Below are positions 1 to 9,414 of a stretch of DNA of 43,234 nt, one piece after another; position 1 is the stretch's first letter; each line of letters begins with the position of its first letter. Under the pieces are notes generated by a model, which was not told the origin of the DNA, did not search any database, and was given only the letters and a program-made list of their open reading frames with translations. The DNA is taken from assembly GCA_015486155.1 (NCBI GenBank), contig WFSF01000029.1, positions 1 to 43,234 on the forward strand. The letters are read 5' to 3'. Made by a program: the position numbers and the translations under genes. This DNA comes from Armatimonadota bacterium (GTDB lineage Bacteria > Armatimonadota > Hebobacteria > Hebobacterales > Hebobacteraceae).

Positions 1-760
1 CCCCCACCACCACGGCCCCCACGTCCTCCGCGGAAGTCAGCCAGCCGCCGGCCCGCACCCACAACTCTTGATTTCCCTCTTGCAGGTCCCCCGCGGTGAT
101 CTCCTGGTTTGCGCTCTGCAATACCTGATAGACCATGCCGGCGGAGACGTTGTGGGCGGCCAGCGCCGCCGGGTTGAGCACCACCCTTATCTGACGCCTC
201 CGCCCGCCGATGATCTTCGCCTCGTTAACCTCCCGCACGCTGCGTATCTTGTCGCACAGGAACTGTGAGGCGATGCGCCTCAGCTCGAACGAATCATATC
301 CCTTCCCCCAAATGGTGAGCGCCAGCACCGGCACGTCGTAGATGGTGCGCAACCGCACCAGGGGCATGGTGGTGCCCGGCGGCATCATGTCCAGGTGGGA
401 GAACAGCTTGTGGTAGACCTTGACCAGGCTGTCCTCTTCATCTTGCCCCACGTAGAAGCGGACCGTCACCATGCCCTGGCCGGGCATGGAGGTGGAGTAT
501 ATGTACTCAACGCCCTTGATCTCCCACAGCAGCTTCTCCATCGGCTTGACCACGCGCTCCTCTACTTCTTTGGAGCGCGCGCCGGGCATGCCGACGAAGA
601 TGTCGATCATGGGCACGATGATCTGCGGTTCCTCCTCTCGGGGGAGGATGGTCACCGCGATGACGCCGGCCAGGATGGAGCCCAGGAGCAGAATGGGCGT
701 CAACTTGTTGGTGATGAAGGCGCGGGCGACGCGGCCGGCCGCCCCTAATGGACCGTTCAT
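1..760 (-). CDS. RND efflux transporter permease, N-terminal part (truncated by window edge)
   Basis: Reverse-strand translation from ATG at 760: MNGPLGAAGRVARAFITNKLTPILLLGSILAGVIAVTILPREEEPQIIVPMIDIFVGMPGARSKEVEERVVKPMEKLLWEIKGVEYIYSTSMPGQGMVTVRF, typical of AcrB/CzcA-type permeases; 4-bp overlap with the upstream adaptor gene. Confidence 0.93.
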   Translation of the reverse strand, partial: MNGPLGAAGRVARAFITNKLTPILLLGSILAGVIAVTILPREEEPQIIVPMIDIFVGMPGARSKEVEERVVKPMEKLLWEIKGVEYIYSTSMPGQGMVTVRFYVGQDEEDSLVKVYHKLFSHLDMMPPGTTMPLVRLRTIYDVPVLALTIWGKGYDSFELRRIASQFLCDKIRSVREVNEAKIIGGRRRQIRVVLNPAALAAHNVSAGMVYQVLQSANQEITAGDLQEGNQELWVRAGGWLTSAEDVGAVVVG

Positions 761-1920
761 TTTGCGGCTCCCTCCCCTTGGACTGTCACCGGCTGCCCCT
801 CCCGCAGCCCGGACTGGCCGGAGACGATCACCGACTCATCTCCATTCAGGCCGGACAGGATCGCCACCAGGCCCTGAAACCGTTTTCCCGTCCTCACGAC
901 GCGCAGGCTGGCCCGTCCGTCCCTCGCCACCCATACGCCGGTCACCCCCTCATGGATGACGACCGCCTCTTCGGGCACCGCCATCGTCGTCTCCCCCTTG
1001 ACGGAGGGCAGTTGGATCCGCCCGAACATCCCGGATTTCAGCCCCTCTCGCCTGGGCAGGTCGCATTTCACCGTCACCGTGCGGGAGGCGGGGTCGGCCG
1101 CGGGCACGATCTCGGCTATCCGCGCGGGCAGAGCATCGCCGCCGAGCGCGTCCAGCACCGCCGTGACCTCCATGCCCTTCTTCAGCCCGACCGCATCGCT
1201 CTCGGGCACCGCGCAGGCCAGACGATAGCGCGAATCGTCGTCCACCACCAACAGCGGCATCCCCGGGCTGGCGAGGTCTCCGGGGTCGGCCAATCTCTGG
1301 GCGACGATGCCGGAAATCGGGGCCTTCACCACCGCATAGGAGAGCATCACCTTCGCGGATCTGACCGCGGCCTCGGCCTGCTCGATGGCTCCATTTGTCC
1401 GCTCCACCTGTGCCTTGGCCTGCTCCACGCCCTCGCGGCTGCTCACCAGCGCCAGCTTGGCGTGGTCCAGTTGCTGTTTGGGGATCACTTCCTGCTCGTA
1501 GAGGGCCTTCGCGCGGTCGTAGTCGGTCTTGACCGTTCGTTGATGCGCCTTGGCGGAAACCAGATTAGCCTCCGCCTGGCTGCGCGCCGCCTCGGCCTGC
1601 GCCAGCGCCGCCTCGGCCTGCGCCACCCCGGCCTTCAGATCCGCGTCGTCCAGACGCACCAACAGCTGCCCGCGATGAACCCGGTCTCCTTCCCGCACGT
1701 TCACCTGTTCCACCCGGGCCATGATCTTGGGCGCGATCTCCGCCCGGTAGATCGCCTCCACCGTTCCCGTCGCCTCCGCAGTGCTTGGGATCGCGATGGT
1801 GCTCACTTTTGCGACCTGGACCTGCGCCGGAGGCAGTTCCGTCGGGTTCTCCAGCGGCTGCACGCGGCCGCATCCCGCCACCAAGACGACCGCAGCCAGC
1901 ATCCCTAACCACACTCTCAT
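757..1920 (-). CDS. RND efflux periplasmic adaptor (membrane fusion lipoprotein)
   Basis: ORF 757..2013; likely start MRVWLGMLAAVVLVAGCG (lipobox) at 1920; HlyD-like coiled coil and barrel (VNVREGDRVHRGQLLVRLDDADLKAGVAQAEAAL). Confidence 0.92.
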   Translation of the reverse strand: MRVWLGMLAAVVLVAGCGRVQPLENPTELPPAQVQVAKVSTIAIPSTAEATGTVEAIYRAEIAPKIMARVEQVNVREGDRVHRGQLLVRLDDADLKAGVAQAEAALAQAEAARSQAEANLVSAKAHQRTVKTDYDRAKALYEQEVIPKQQLDHAKLALVSSREGVEQAKAQVERTNGAIEQAEAAVRSAKVMLSYAVVKAPISGIVAQRLADPGDLASPGMPLLVVDDDSRYRLACAVPESDAVGLKKGMEVTAVLDALGGDALPARIAEIVPAADPASRTVTVKCDLPRREGLKSGMFGRIQLPSVKGETTMAVPEEAVVIHEGVTGVWVARDGRASLRVVRTGKRFQGLVAILSGLNGDESVIVSGQSGLREGQPVTVQGEGAAK

Positions 1921-2017
1921 GGCATTATCTCTCCCTGATTTCTCCTGCCAAGCTCGTTCACAGTGCGGCCTCATTTCCTCGGCCCGGACAGTTCCGGGCG
2001 CCGGCCAACACAATATT

Positions 2018-2051
2018 CGAATCTATGCATATGATAGCGCACCGCGCTATC
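2018..2051. promoter_or_regulatory. putative operator region upstream of the efflux genes
   Basis: CGAATCTATGCATA (2018-2031), near-identical to CGAATATATGCATA (2996-3009) upstream of the ArsR gene; adjacent perfect inverted repeat GATAGCGC-ACC-GCGCTATC (2033-2051). Confidence 0.5.
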
Positions 2052-2183
2052 CGAATAAACCTGCCAATGGGAATTTTCCTTTACAACCCTCGCCCCTTGT
2101 CCCGCCCGCGACCGATTGTCCGCGCGGGCCCCCACACCGGCGCGCGGCCGCGCTCAAGGCGGATCTCCACCCCCGCCGGAGTT

Positions 2184-2384
2184 TCAGTCCTCCTCCCCGC
2201 TCATCTGGAAGATCAGGCACTGCGGACGAAAGCGGCAGTATCCCTCGGGGTGCGGACACTTTGCGCACTCGTCGCAGAAGTTCATGGAGAATTTCATGCA
2301 GTGCCAGCGCGCCGGCCGATCCGGATGGTTCACGCAGGTCGTCTGCGTCTTTTCCTTTTCCGCTGTCGATCCCGGGTTGCTCAA
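2184..2384 (-). CDS. small Cys/His-rich protein (B-box-like zinc finger)
   Basis: CVNHPDRPARWHCMKFSMNFCDECAKCPHPEGYCRFRPQC, with zinc-ligand spacing. Confidence 0.6.
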   Translation of the reverse strand: MSNPGSTAEKEKTQTTCVNHPDRPARWHCMKFSMNFCDECAKCPHPEGYCRFRPQCLIFQMSGEED

Positions 2385-2409
2385 GCGAATGGACCTCCGG
2401 TGGTATGCG

Positions 2410-2616
2410 CTACAGGTTGCACACCCCGCTCGTGCAAGTGGGACACGAACTCACCCCGTCGTCGTCCTTGCGGACGGAGGCGACCACGGACATCAACTTG
2501 CGCGTCGACCGCGATCCGCACTCAGGGCACTCCTGCGCCTCCTTGGCCTCTCGAAAGGAAACGAGTCTTTCGAACCGCTTGCCGCAATCTCGGCACTCAT
2601 ACTCGTAGACCGGCAT
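2410..2616 (-). CDS. FmdB-like zinc ribbon protein
   Basis: MPVYEYECRDCGKRFERLVSFREAKEAQECPECGSRSTRKLMS, the canonical FmdB/CxxC_CXXC_SSSS start. Confidence 0.88.
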   Translation of the reverse strand: MPVYEYECRDCGKRFERLVSFREAKEAQECPECGSRSTRKLMSVVASVRKDDDGVSSCPTCTSGVCNL

Positions 2617-2666
2617 TCGTGTTCCTCCTTTTTTGTGAGAGACGGAGCCATTCCGCGCCGGGCGCG

Positions 2667-2981
2667 TCAGGCGGCCATCTGCTTGTCCGCAAGGCCCTCG
2701 ATGAGACTTCTCACCTGTCTCACCATGTTCGCAATCCGCTTGTCCGTGAGCTGATAGCACACGCGCTTTCCCTTGCGCACGGGCACCACCAAGCCTCGGT
2801 CACGGAGGATGGCCAGGTGCTGCGAGATGTTCGCCTGCCGGCAGTCGAGTTCATCCTCCATGTCCGATACACAGCACTCCCCGGAGGCTATCCGCTCGAT
2901 GATCCCCAGACGGGTCGGATGTCCCAGGGCCTTGAAGAACGCCGCGACGCGCATTTGGCTCATCATCCTGATCCTGTCCAA
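2667..2981 (-). CDS. ArsR/SmtB-family transcriptional repressor
   Basis: winged HTH FFKALGHPTRLGIIERIASGECCVSDMEDELDCRQANISQHLAILRDRGLV. Confidence 0.92.
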   Translation of the reverse strand: MDRIRMMSQMRVAAFFKALGHPTRLGIIERIASGECCVSDMEDELDCRQANISQHLAILRDRGLVVPVRKGKRVCYQLTDKRIANMVRQVRSLIEGLADKQMAA

Positions 2982-2990
2982 CTGGATATA

Positions 2991-3009
2991 CTATGCGAAT
3001 ATATGCATA
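2991..3009. promoter_or_regulatory. putative ArsR operator (imperfect palindrome)
   Basis: TATGCGAATATATGCATA, partly self-complementary, immediately upstream of the repressor gene; shares CGAATnTATGCATA with 2018-2031. Confidence 0.5.
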
Positions 3010-3141
3010 CCCTACATCGGGACCGCTTGTCAAGGGGCTTTTCGGCGATTTGTCCAGCCGAAGGCCCCGGGATAAGACGCGGCCGGATCCCCATTCGCCC
3101 TTTCAATTCTGTCAAATGCCAGTCCCGCGCCCGGCGCGCGC

Positions 3142-4818
3142 CTACCGCGCGCCGGCTCTGACCCCGTATTGCATGTCGGGAGCGCCGCTCTGGTGGGCGC
3201 CCATGTCGGGGTGTTCGCTCCCATCACAGAAGTTCGGTATCCGGACGCCCGCCCGGTAGCCCAGACTCTTGGGGGAGAGCTGGAAGTTTCCCCGCATGGT
3301 CTTGCGGTCGAAGCCGAACCGGGGGCCGTAGGTGGGCGTTCCCTTCAGCCCGTGCGCCTCCTGCCCTTTCGGGTAGCTGCCGCTGCATAGGTCATAGTCG
3401 AAATCAATGTCGGAATTGCGGGAATTGACGGAGATGGAGCGATGGCCGGGGCGGACGTGCAATATGTTGTTGCGGGTCGTGCAGTGCCGGATCACCCTGC
3501 CATCCCAGTCCGGATTCGATCCCGTCCCCAGACCTCCGGCGCCCTCCCCGTTGGGCTGTAACACGGTGTTATTGAAGACGTACGTGTGGCCCGTCATCCA
3601 CGAAAAATCACCCGCCGCGCCCATCTTGATGAACGGCCCATACTGGCCGTAGATGCTCGTCGGAGGGCTGTAGCACCGTCCGGACACGTTCTGCCAGATG
3701 TAGAGGGGGCCGATCGAGTTGGCCGCGTTGGCGATGGGCCCGTAGACCTCTTCGAGGTAGTTGTTCCAGATGCGCACGTTCCGGTCCCCGCCCTCGGCCT
3801 CGATTCCGTCGTCCCAGTTGTTCGCCAGGTAGTTGCCGTAGATGTCCGAGTCCGCGCCCGGGAATCCCCGGTAGCTGCTGTTCCAGCCATAACCGAGGAT
3901 GTCGTTGAAGTAGTGGCCGGGGTGGGAGAAGATCTCGTTGTAGCGGATCACGTGGTTCCCCTCGCTCTCCTCGAAGGCGATTCCCTGCGGCCCCGACGGG
4001 TGGTACATGTCCGGGCTGTCCAGTGGCGTCCAGGTGGCGTTGATCGGATTCTTCTGGCCCCAGTTGTTGGCCCCGCTGCGCGGGTCGTGGATGCGGCAGC
4101 GCTGCACCACCACGCGTCTCAGGGCGTGAGAGGTGGAATAGACGCCGGCCTGATAGTCCACGCCGAAGCCGTACTTCGTCACTTCCCCCCACCCGCTGAT
4201 GTCACAGTCCTCGATCACCACGTCGTGACAGTCGTACAGCCTGATGCCGTACTTCTTCGCGTTCTTCAGGGTGAATCCCCGGATGATGATATAGTTGGCC
4301 CGCACCTCTATGCAGGAGTCGGCCTTGTCGTCCACGTCAATCGTCGCTCCCCTCCCGTCGATCAGCAGATACCCGTCGGGCTTTCCGGACTCGGTGAGAA
4401 TGAGCGCGGTGCTCCTGTCCCCCACCTTGACGGTCTTTCCCACCGGAAAATGTTCGCTCCAGGTGCTCGCGGAGAGCCGCGTGGTGGTCGCGGTGCCCTC
4501 CAGGGTGAGCTTGATCTCATACTTCGTCCCCGGCTTCAAGTTGACGATGCTGCCCCGGTAATCGGCCAGGTCCTCGTCCGTACCCTTGATCGGGTTGTAC
4601 TTCATGGGGAGCGCTTCCTTCCATTCCCGCGCGCCCTGTTTACGGTATGCGACCAGCACCCGCTTGTCTGCCCCTCCGCCGGGGGGAGACCAGTAGAGGC
4701 CGATGCACTCGAAGGTGGAGATCGCCTTGGGCTGAGCCGCCTGTGGAGGCGGGGAGGCCGCACACGAGGCGAACATCAAGGGAATTGCCATGAGGCACAA
4801 CAACCAGCGTGCTTTCAT
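3142..4818 (-). CDS. right-handed parallel beta-helix lipoprotein (pectate-lyase-like fold)
   Basis: MKARWLLCLMAIPLMFASCAAS lipobox; repeated ANYIIIRGFTLKNAKKYGIRLYDCHDVVIEDCDIS-type coils. Confidence 0.82.
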   Translation of the reverse strand: MKARWLLCLMAIPLMFASCAASPPPQAAQPKAISTFECIGLYWSPPGGGADKRVLVAYRKQGAREWKEALPMKYNPIKGTDEDLADYRGSIVNLKPGTKYEIKLTLEGTATTTRLSASTWSEHFPVGKTVKVGDRSTALILTESGKPDGYLLIDGRGATIDVDDKADSCIEVRANYIIIRGFTLKNAKKYGIRLYDCHDVVIEDCDISGWGEVTKYGFGVDYQAGVYSTSHALRRVVVQRCRIHDPRSGANNWGQKNPINATWTPLDSPDMYHPSGPQGIAFEESEGNHVIRYNEIFSHPGHYFNDILGYGWNSSYRGFPGADSDIYGNYLANNWDDGIEAEGGDRNVRIWNNYLEEVYGPIANAANSIGPLYIWQNVSGRCYSPPTSIYGQYGPFIKMGAAGDFSWMTGHTYVFNNTVLQPNGEGAGGLGTGSNPDWDGRVIRHCTTRNNILHVRPGHRSISVNSRNSDIDFDYDLCSGSYPKGQEAHGLKGTPTYGPRFGFDRKTMRGNFQLSPKSLGYRAGVRIPNFCDGSEHPDMGAHQSGAPDMQYGVRAGAR

Positions 4819-4924
4819 CGCGTCTGCTCCTTTCGGCTGGGGTATCGCTCACCCGCGCCTGTATCTACATCCCCGCGGGTTTCTACGCCGAGGCGCCGCC
4901 GGAACCTTCTGCCGCGCGCCCCGA

Positions 4925-5734
4925 TTACGCTCCCTGATGCAGATACACGTCCGTCTGCGGAAACGGAATCGTGATATCGTTGGCGTCCAGGGCGACCTTG
5001 ATCGCCTCCAGCAGGCCGAAGTACACGTCCCAGTAGTCGGAGACGCGCGTCCAGGGCCGCACCGCCAGGTTCACGCTGCTGTCCGCCAACTCCAGTACGC
5101 CGATGGTGGGCGCGGGATCCTTCAGCACTCTCTCGTCGGCCGCCAGCACTTCCCCGATCACCTGCTTCGCCTTGGCCAGGTCGTCCTCATAGGAGACGCC
5201 GATCACCAGGTCCACCCGCCGCGTCCCCTTTGTGGAGTAGTTGGTGATGGTGCCGCCGGTCACCTGCGCATTGGGCACGATGACGGTCTTGTTGTCGGGG
5301 GTGGCGAGTTGGGTGGTGAAGATCTGCAGGGTTTCCACCACCCCGGCCGTCCCTGCGATCTCCACGAAATCCCCGACCTTGAAGGGGCGGAAAATGGCGA
5401 GCAGCACGCCGGAGGCGAAGTTCGCCAGCGAGCCCTGAAGCGCGAGCCCGATGGCCAGCGCGGCCGCGCCGATCACCGCCACGAAGGTCGTCACCTCCAC
5501 GCCGAGCTTCTGCAGCGCCGCCAGCAACACCCCTACCAGCAGAAGCGCGTAGGTCAGCGATCCCGCCAGCGACACCACCGTCTCGTCGGTATCCCGCCTT
5601 CTCAGTATGAACTCGACGCCGCGGGCGATGCGCTTCGCCAGCCACCGCCCCACCACGAAGATGGCGAGCGCGGCCAGCAGGCGAAGACCGTACACAGGCA
5701 GCAACTCCATCACCGAGCTCACGATTTTTTCCAT
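4925..5734 (-). CDS. small-conductance mechanosensitive channel (MscS family)
   Basis: likely start MEKIVSSVMELLPVYGLRLL; VIGAAALAIGLALQGSLANFASGVLLAIFRPFKVGDFVEIAG and NAQVTGGTITNYS motifs. Confidence 0.93.
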   Translation of the reverse strand: MEKIVSSVMELLPVYGLRLLAALAIFVVGRWLAKRIARGVEFILRRRDTDETVVSLAGSLTYALLLVGVLLAALQKLGVEVTTFVAVIGAAALAIGLALQGSLANFASGVLLAIFRPFKVGDFVEIAGTAGVVETLQIFTTQLATPDNKTVIVPNAQVTGGTITNYSTKGTRRVDLVIGVSYEDDLAKAKQVIGEVLAADERVLKDPAPTIGVLELADSSVNLAVRPWTRVSDYWDVYFGLLEAIKVALDANDITIPFPQTDVYLHQGA

Positions 5735-6007
5735 GGTTTCCGTTCTCCCCGTGCCAGAGGTGATTTCCGCGCAGCAGCCCGCCCCTCTACGCCGGCGCGC
5801 ATACTGGGCGTGATGCGTAGGGACGTACTTCTTTTGGCAGGGGAGGTCCACCTTGGCTCATATGGCGGCTTGGTGGACTTTTCGCTACATGCTCCCACGG
5901 CGGCCAGAGCGGCAGGAGATGCGGGGGATGGTCTGGAAACAGAGCAAACAAGTTGCAGTCAGGCGCGCGCTGGGGGGCGCGGGGCGACTGGCCCCGGGAG
6001 GTGGCAG

Positions 6008-8464
6008 ATGAACGTCAGGCGCTTCTTGGAGCACCGATTTCTCTGCTGGGGCATTGCCGCGTGGGTGGCGGCGTCCTGTCTTCCGGCCTCCGCGCAGGGA
6101 AACCTGGGCTTGAAGGTCCGGGTGGGCTTGGGCCGGGGCCCGTCCGAGTATCGCCAGAATCCGGTCTTCCTCACCCTGACCCCGCCGCCCGACCCGGGCA
6201 CCCCGGTGGCGATAACGGTGACGCTGCTCGCCTCCGAGTCCTCCCTGGCCGGGTGGTCTTCCTCAGATCCCTCCCGCGCGCGCATACCGCTCTCCCATTA
6301 TCGTTTCCAGCGCGCCTATCCGGGCCCGGACCAGGCGCTGGCCGTGCCCGTGCCGCTGAAGGAGGAGGTGCTCCGGCTGCGCGTCGCGGTGGAGACCGGG
6401 GACGGCCGCCGCGCGACCCGGACGGTGAACCGGCCCGAATTCGGGTGGCGCGTCACCCTGGTGCTCACCAGGCGGAGAGAGGCGCTCTCGTTTCTCGCAG
6501 ACATGCTCGGGGCCGTCATCGTCTCCGATCCGAAGGACCTGCCGGCCGACTGGCGGTGCTACCAAAGCGTGAGCACGCTGATGGTGGACGATTTCCGCCT
6601 GGACGAACTGCCGCCGGCCACTCTGGCTGCGCTCGAGAAGGCGGTCTCCTCCCACCTGGGGGTGCTGGTGACCGGGCCGGGGCTGGAGGCCAACGCGGGG
6701 GCTCGGCTGCTGGGCCCCCTGGCGAAGGTGGGGGCGCGCGGCTGGGGGCCTGCTTCGCCCCAGCCGGAGCTGGCGCAGTGGCTCTCGGCGTGGGTGGAGA
6801 ATGTGAATGACCTGCAGCCCCTCCCCCTGCTGCAGCTGGACAACGCGGAAGACATGACCCTGGTGCGCTCCGGCGGACAGCCGGCGGTGCTGCGCGTCCA
6901 GGGCGCGCGGGGATTCGTGGCGGCCTGCGCCTTCGACCCCGCCCGTCTCTCCTGGGACGACCCGAACGCCAGTTACAAGGCAAGAGCGAATGCCTGCGGC
7001 CACCTGCTTAACCTGGCGACACCGGGGCCCGGCGTTTCCGTGAGCCCGGCCCGCGTGGTGGAGAGCCTGGTGCCGCGGGAGGCGCAGATGAGCGGGATGA
7101 CGGTTCCCATCATCATCCTGCTCGGAATCTTCGCGCTCGCCCTGGGCCCGGTGAACTTCCTCGTCGTCCGGCGGGCCCGGAGGCGGGAATGGATGCTGGT
7201 GACGGTGCCGGTGATGGTGGCCGTCTTCCTGGCGGCGACCGTGATCGTCTCCCGCGCCTCCTTCGGGCGGGAGGACGTGTTCTCCACCCAGACGGCGATC
7301 CTCGCCTCCGCAGACCGGGACCAGGCCGTGGAGCTCACCCAGTTCGGCCGCCTCTCCCGCCGGCAGGAGCCGATCTCCTTCCTCCTGCCGGAGGGCGCGC
7401 TCGCGGCCGGGCCTCGCGAGCCGGCTGAAGAGAGATCCCCCACACAGCTGGAATTCCGGCCCCTTTCCTGGGATGAACCGGGGGACGGGACCCTGTCGCT
7501 CTCCAACGTCTGGCAACGCCCGCGGTCCATGCGTTTCTGCGGCGCGGAGCGAATCGTCGCGCTCCGCCCGCCGGTGGCGGAGGCCCACCTGGAGGGAGAC
7601 GAACTGGTGGGGAGTTTCACCAACACCTTCGATTACACCCTCGAAAACGCCGTCCTCATGGTCAAATGGCGTCACGCGGACCTCGGAAAGATCGCGCCGG
7701 GGGAGACCAAGACCTTCCGGGTGAAGCTGGGGACCCCCGAAAAATACACAAACCCGAACGAAACTCCCATTCAGTACCTGTGGCCCTCCGTCTGGATAGA
7801 AAGGCTGTCGGGCAAGAGTGTAACGCCTGACTCGCCTCCGCGCGAGTTGCAGTGGGTCATGGATGCTCTCCCCGGCCAGGACCTGGAGGCTCCCACGCTG
7901 CTCGCCTGGGGCGGGCCGCAGGCGCCGGCCGCCTCGCCCGGCGCGGCGCGGAGGGACATGAGGCTCACCGCCGTCCGCATTCCGGTGACTCCACTCCAGG
8001 GGGAGAGGGTGAAGATACCCGCGGGCATTGCCGTGCTCCTGCGCAACAGCGGCGGCGCCATGTTGCCGCTGAGCGCGTTTTCCAGCAACGAGCGGAATAA
8101 ACCCATCTATGTGTACCAGCTTCCCCTCGCCCCCGGCGAGCTCGCGGACTGCACGCTCACCGTTCACTTCCACGTGAGCTCCCCGCGCTGGCTGAAGGGG
8201 GCCACCGGTCCTCCGCTGAGCCTCTTAGACTGGCAGAAGAAGCGCTGGGAGAGAATCACGGACGGCGCGACGGGGACGGGCGAGCTGCGGCTGCGGCACG
8301 GGTCCCGGTTCGTGAAGGGGCCCGAGGGAGTGGTCGCGATCAGAGAGGATAAAGGGCAGGATCAAGATTACGCTTATCTGGGCTGTTCGGACCAGGGGTG
8401 TCCTTCAACCTCCTTCGGGAGCATCTCCTACCTGGACCTGAGCCTGGAAGGGAGGCGGCGATGA
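6008..8464 (+). CDS. large secreted/membrane-anchored protein of ABC exporter operon, unknown function
   Basis: start MNVRRFLEHRFLCWGIAAWVAASCLPASAQG (signal peptide); internal TM segments GMTVPIIILLGIFALALGPVNFLVV / MLVTVPVMVAVFLAATVIV; 4-bp ATGA overlap with the downstream ATPase. Upstream extension in the ORF track looks spurious. Confidence 0.75.
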   Translation: MNVRRFLEHRFLCWGIAAWVAASCLPASAQGNLGLKVRVGLGRGPSEYRQNPVFLTLTPPPDPGTPVAITVTLLASESSLAGWSSSDPSRARIPLSHYRFQRAYPGPDQALAVPVPLKEEVLRLRVAVETGDGRRATRTVNRPEFGWRVTLVLTRRREALSFLADMLGAVIVSDPKDLPADWRCYQSVSTLMVDDFRLDELPPATLAALEKAVSSHLGVLVTGPGLEANAGARLLGPLAKVGARGWGPASPQPELAQWLSAWVENVNDLQPLPLLQLDNAEDMTLVRSGGQPAVLRVQGARGFVAACAFDPARLSWDDPNASYKARANACGHLLNLATPGPGVSVSPARVVESLVPREAQMSGMTVPIIILLGIFALALGPVNFLVVRRARRREWMLVTVPVMVAVFLAATVIVSRASFGREDVFSTQTAILASADRDQAVELTQFGRLSRRQEPISFLLPEGALAAGPREPAEERSPTQLEFRPLSWDEPGDGTLSLSNVWQRPRSMRFCGAERIVALRPPVAEAHLEGDELVGSFTNTFDYTLENAVLMVKWRHADLGKIAPGETKTFRVKLGTPEKYTNPNETPIQYLWPSVWIERLSGKSVTPDSPPRELQWVMDALPGQDLEAPTLLAWGGPQAPAASPGAARRDMRLTAVRIPVTPLQGERVKIPAGIAVLLRNSGGAMLPLSAFSSNERNKPIYVYQLPLAPGELADCTLTVHFHVSSPRWLKGATGPPLSLLDWQKKRWERITDGATGTGELRLRHGSRFVKGPEGVVAIREDKGQDQDYAYLGCSDQGCPSTSFGSISYLDLSLEGRRR

Positions 8465-9405
8465 GCGCCCAGACCATCATTCGCACTGAGGGCCTGACCG
8501 TCCGCTACGGCTCCCTGACGGCGGTGGATTCGCTCGACCTGGACGTGCCTGAGGGCGCGGTCTACGGGCTGGTGGGCCCCAACGGCGCGGGCAAGACCAC
8601 CACCATGCGGGTGCTGGCCACCCTGCTGGAGCCGGACGAGGGCCGGGCCTGGGTCTGCGAGCACGAGGTGATCGCCTCCCCGCGGGAGGTGAGGCGGTCC
8701 ATCGGCTACATGCCGGACTTCTTCGGCGTCTACGACCACCTGTTCGTCTGGGAGTACCTGGAGCTCTTCGGCGAGCTCTACCGGCTCCCGCGGGGCAAAC
8801 TGAGCGAGCGCATCGGGGAGGTGCTGGCCGACTGCGACCTGGAGGTGAAGCGGGAGGCGATGGTGGGGGGACTGTCCCGGGGCATGAAGCAGCGGCTCTG
8901 CCTGGCGCGGGCGCTGCTGCCCGACCCACCCGTGCTCATCCTGGACGAGCCCGCCTCCGGGGTGGACCCCAAGGGGCGGTACGAGATCCGGCTGTTGCTG
9001 CGCCGCCTGAAGGAGCAGGGGAAGACCATTCTCATCTCCAGCCACATCCTGCTGGAGCTGGCCGAGATCTGCGACCACATCGGCATCATAGAGGCGGGAA
9101 AACTCCGCGCCTCCGGCTCGCTGGAGGAACTCGTCGCGGCCGCGGAGGCGGGCCGGCTGCTGCACCTGCGCCTGGTGGGGGGAGGCGCGGAGCGGGCGGC
9201 GGAGGTGTTGCAGGCCGTGGAGGGGGTGCGGGAGGCGACGGGCCGCGGGGACGCGCTCACCGTGCGCATCCCCGACCGGGACGAGGTCCAGGCCGAGGTC
9301 CTCGCCCGCCTGGTGGGGGAGGGGTTCCGCGTGGGATACGTATCCGAGGAGCACACCAACCTGGAGGCGATCTACCATCGGCTCACGCGGGGAGAACTCG
9401 CCTAG
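8461..9405 (+). CDS. ABC transporter ATP-binding protein
   Basis: Walker A GPNGAGKTTT, signature LSRGMKQRL, Walker B VLILDEPASGVD. Confidence 0.96.
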   Translation: MSAQTIIRTEGLTVRYGSLTAVDSLDLDVPEGAVYGLVGPNGAGKTTTMRVLATLLEPDEGRAWVCEHEVIASPREVRRSIGYMPDFFGVYDHLFVWEYLELFGELYRLPRGKLSERIGEVLADCDLEVKREAMVGGLSRGMKQRLCLARALLPDPPVLILDEPASGVDPKGRYEIRLLLRRLKEQGKTILISSHILLELAEICDHIGIIEAGKLRASGSLEELVAAAEAGRLLHLRLVGGGAERAAEVLQAVEGVREATGRGDALTVRIPDRDEVQAEVLARLVGEGFRVGYVSEEHTNLEAIYHRLTRGELA

Positions 9406-9414
9406 GAGGGCGCT

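Noticed and set aside
748-1908. 386-aa plus-strand ORF
   Set aside because: Antisense shadow of the adaptor gene, no protein-like composition.
3586-4974. 462-aa plus-strand ORF
   Set aside because: Antisense to the beta-helix lipoprotein; GC-bias shadow.
4790-6007. N-terminal 406 residues of the 1224-aa plus ORF
   Set aside because: Antisense to the MscS gene; true start with signal peptide is at 6008.
6263-8173. 636-aa minus-strand ORF
   Set aside because: Antisense to the signal-peptide protein of the ABC operon; R/G/H/P-rich.
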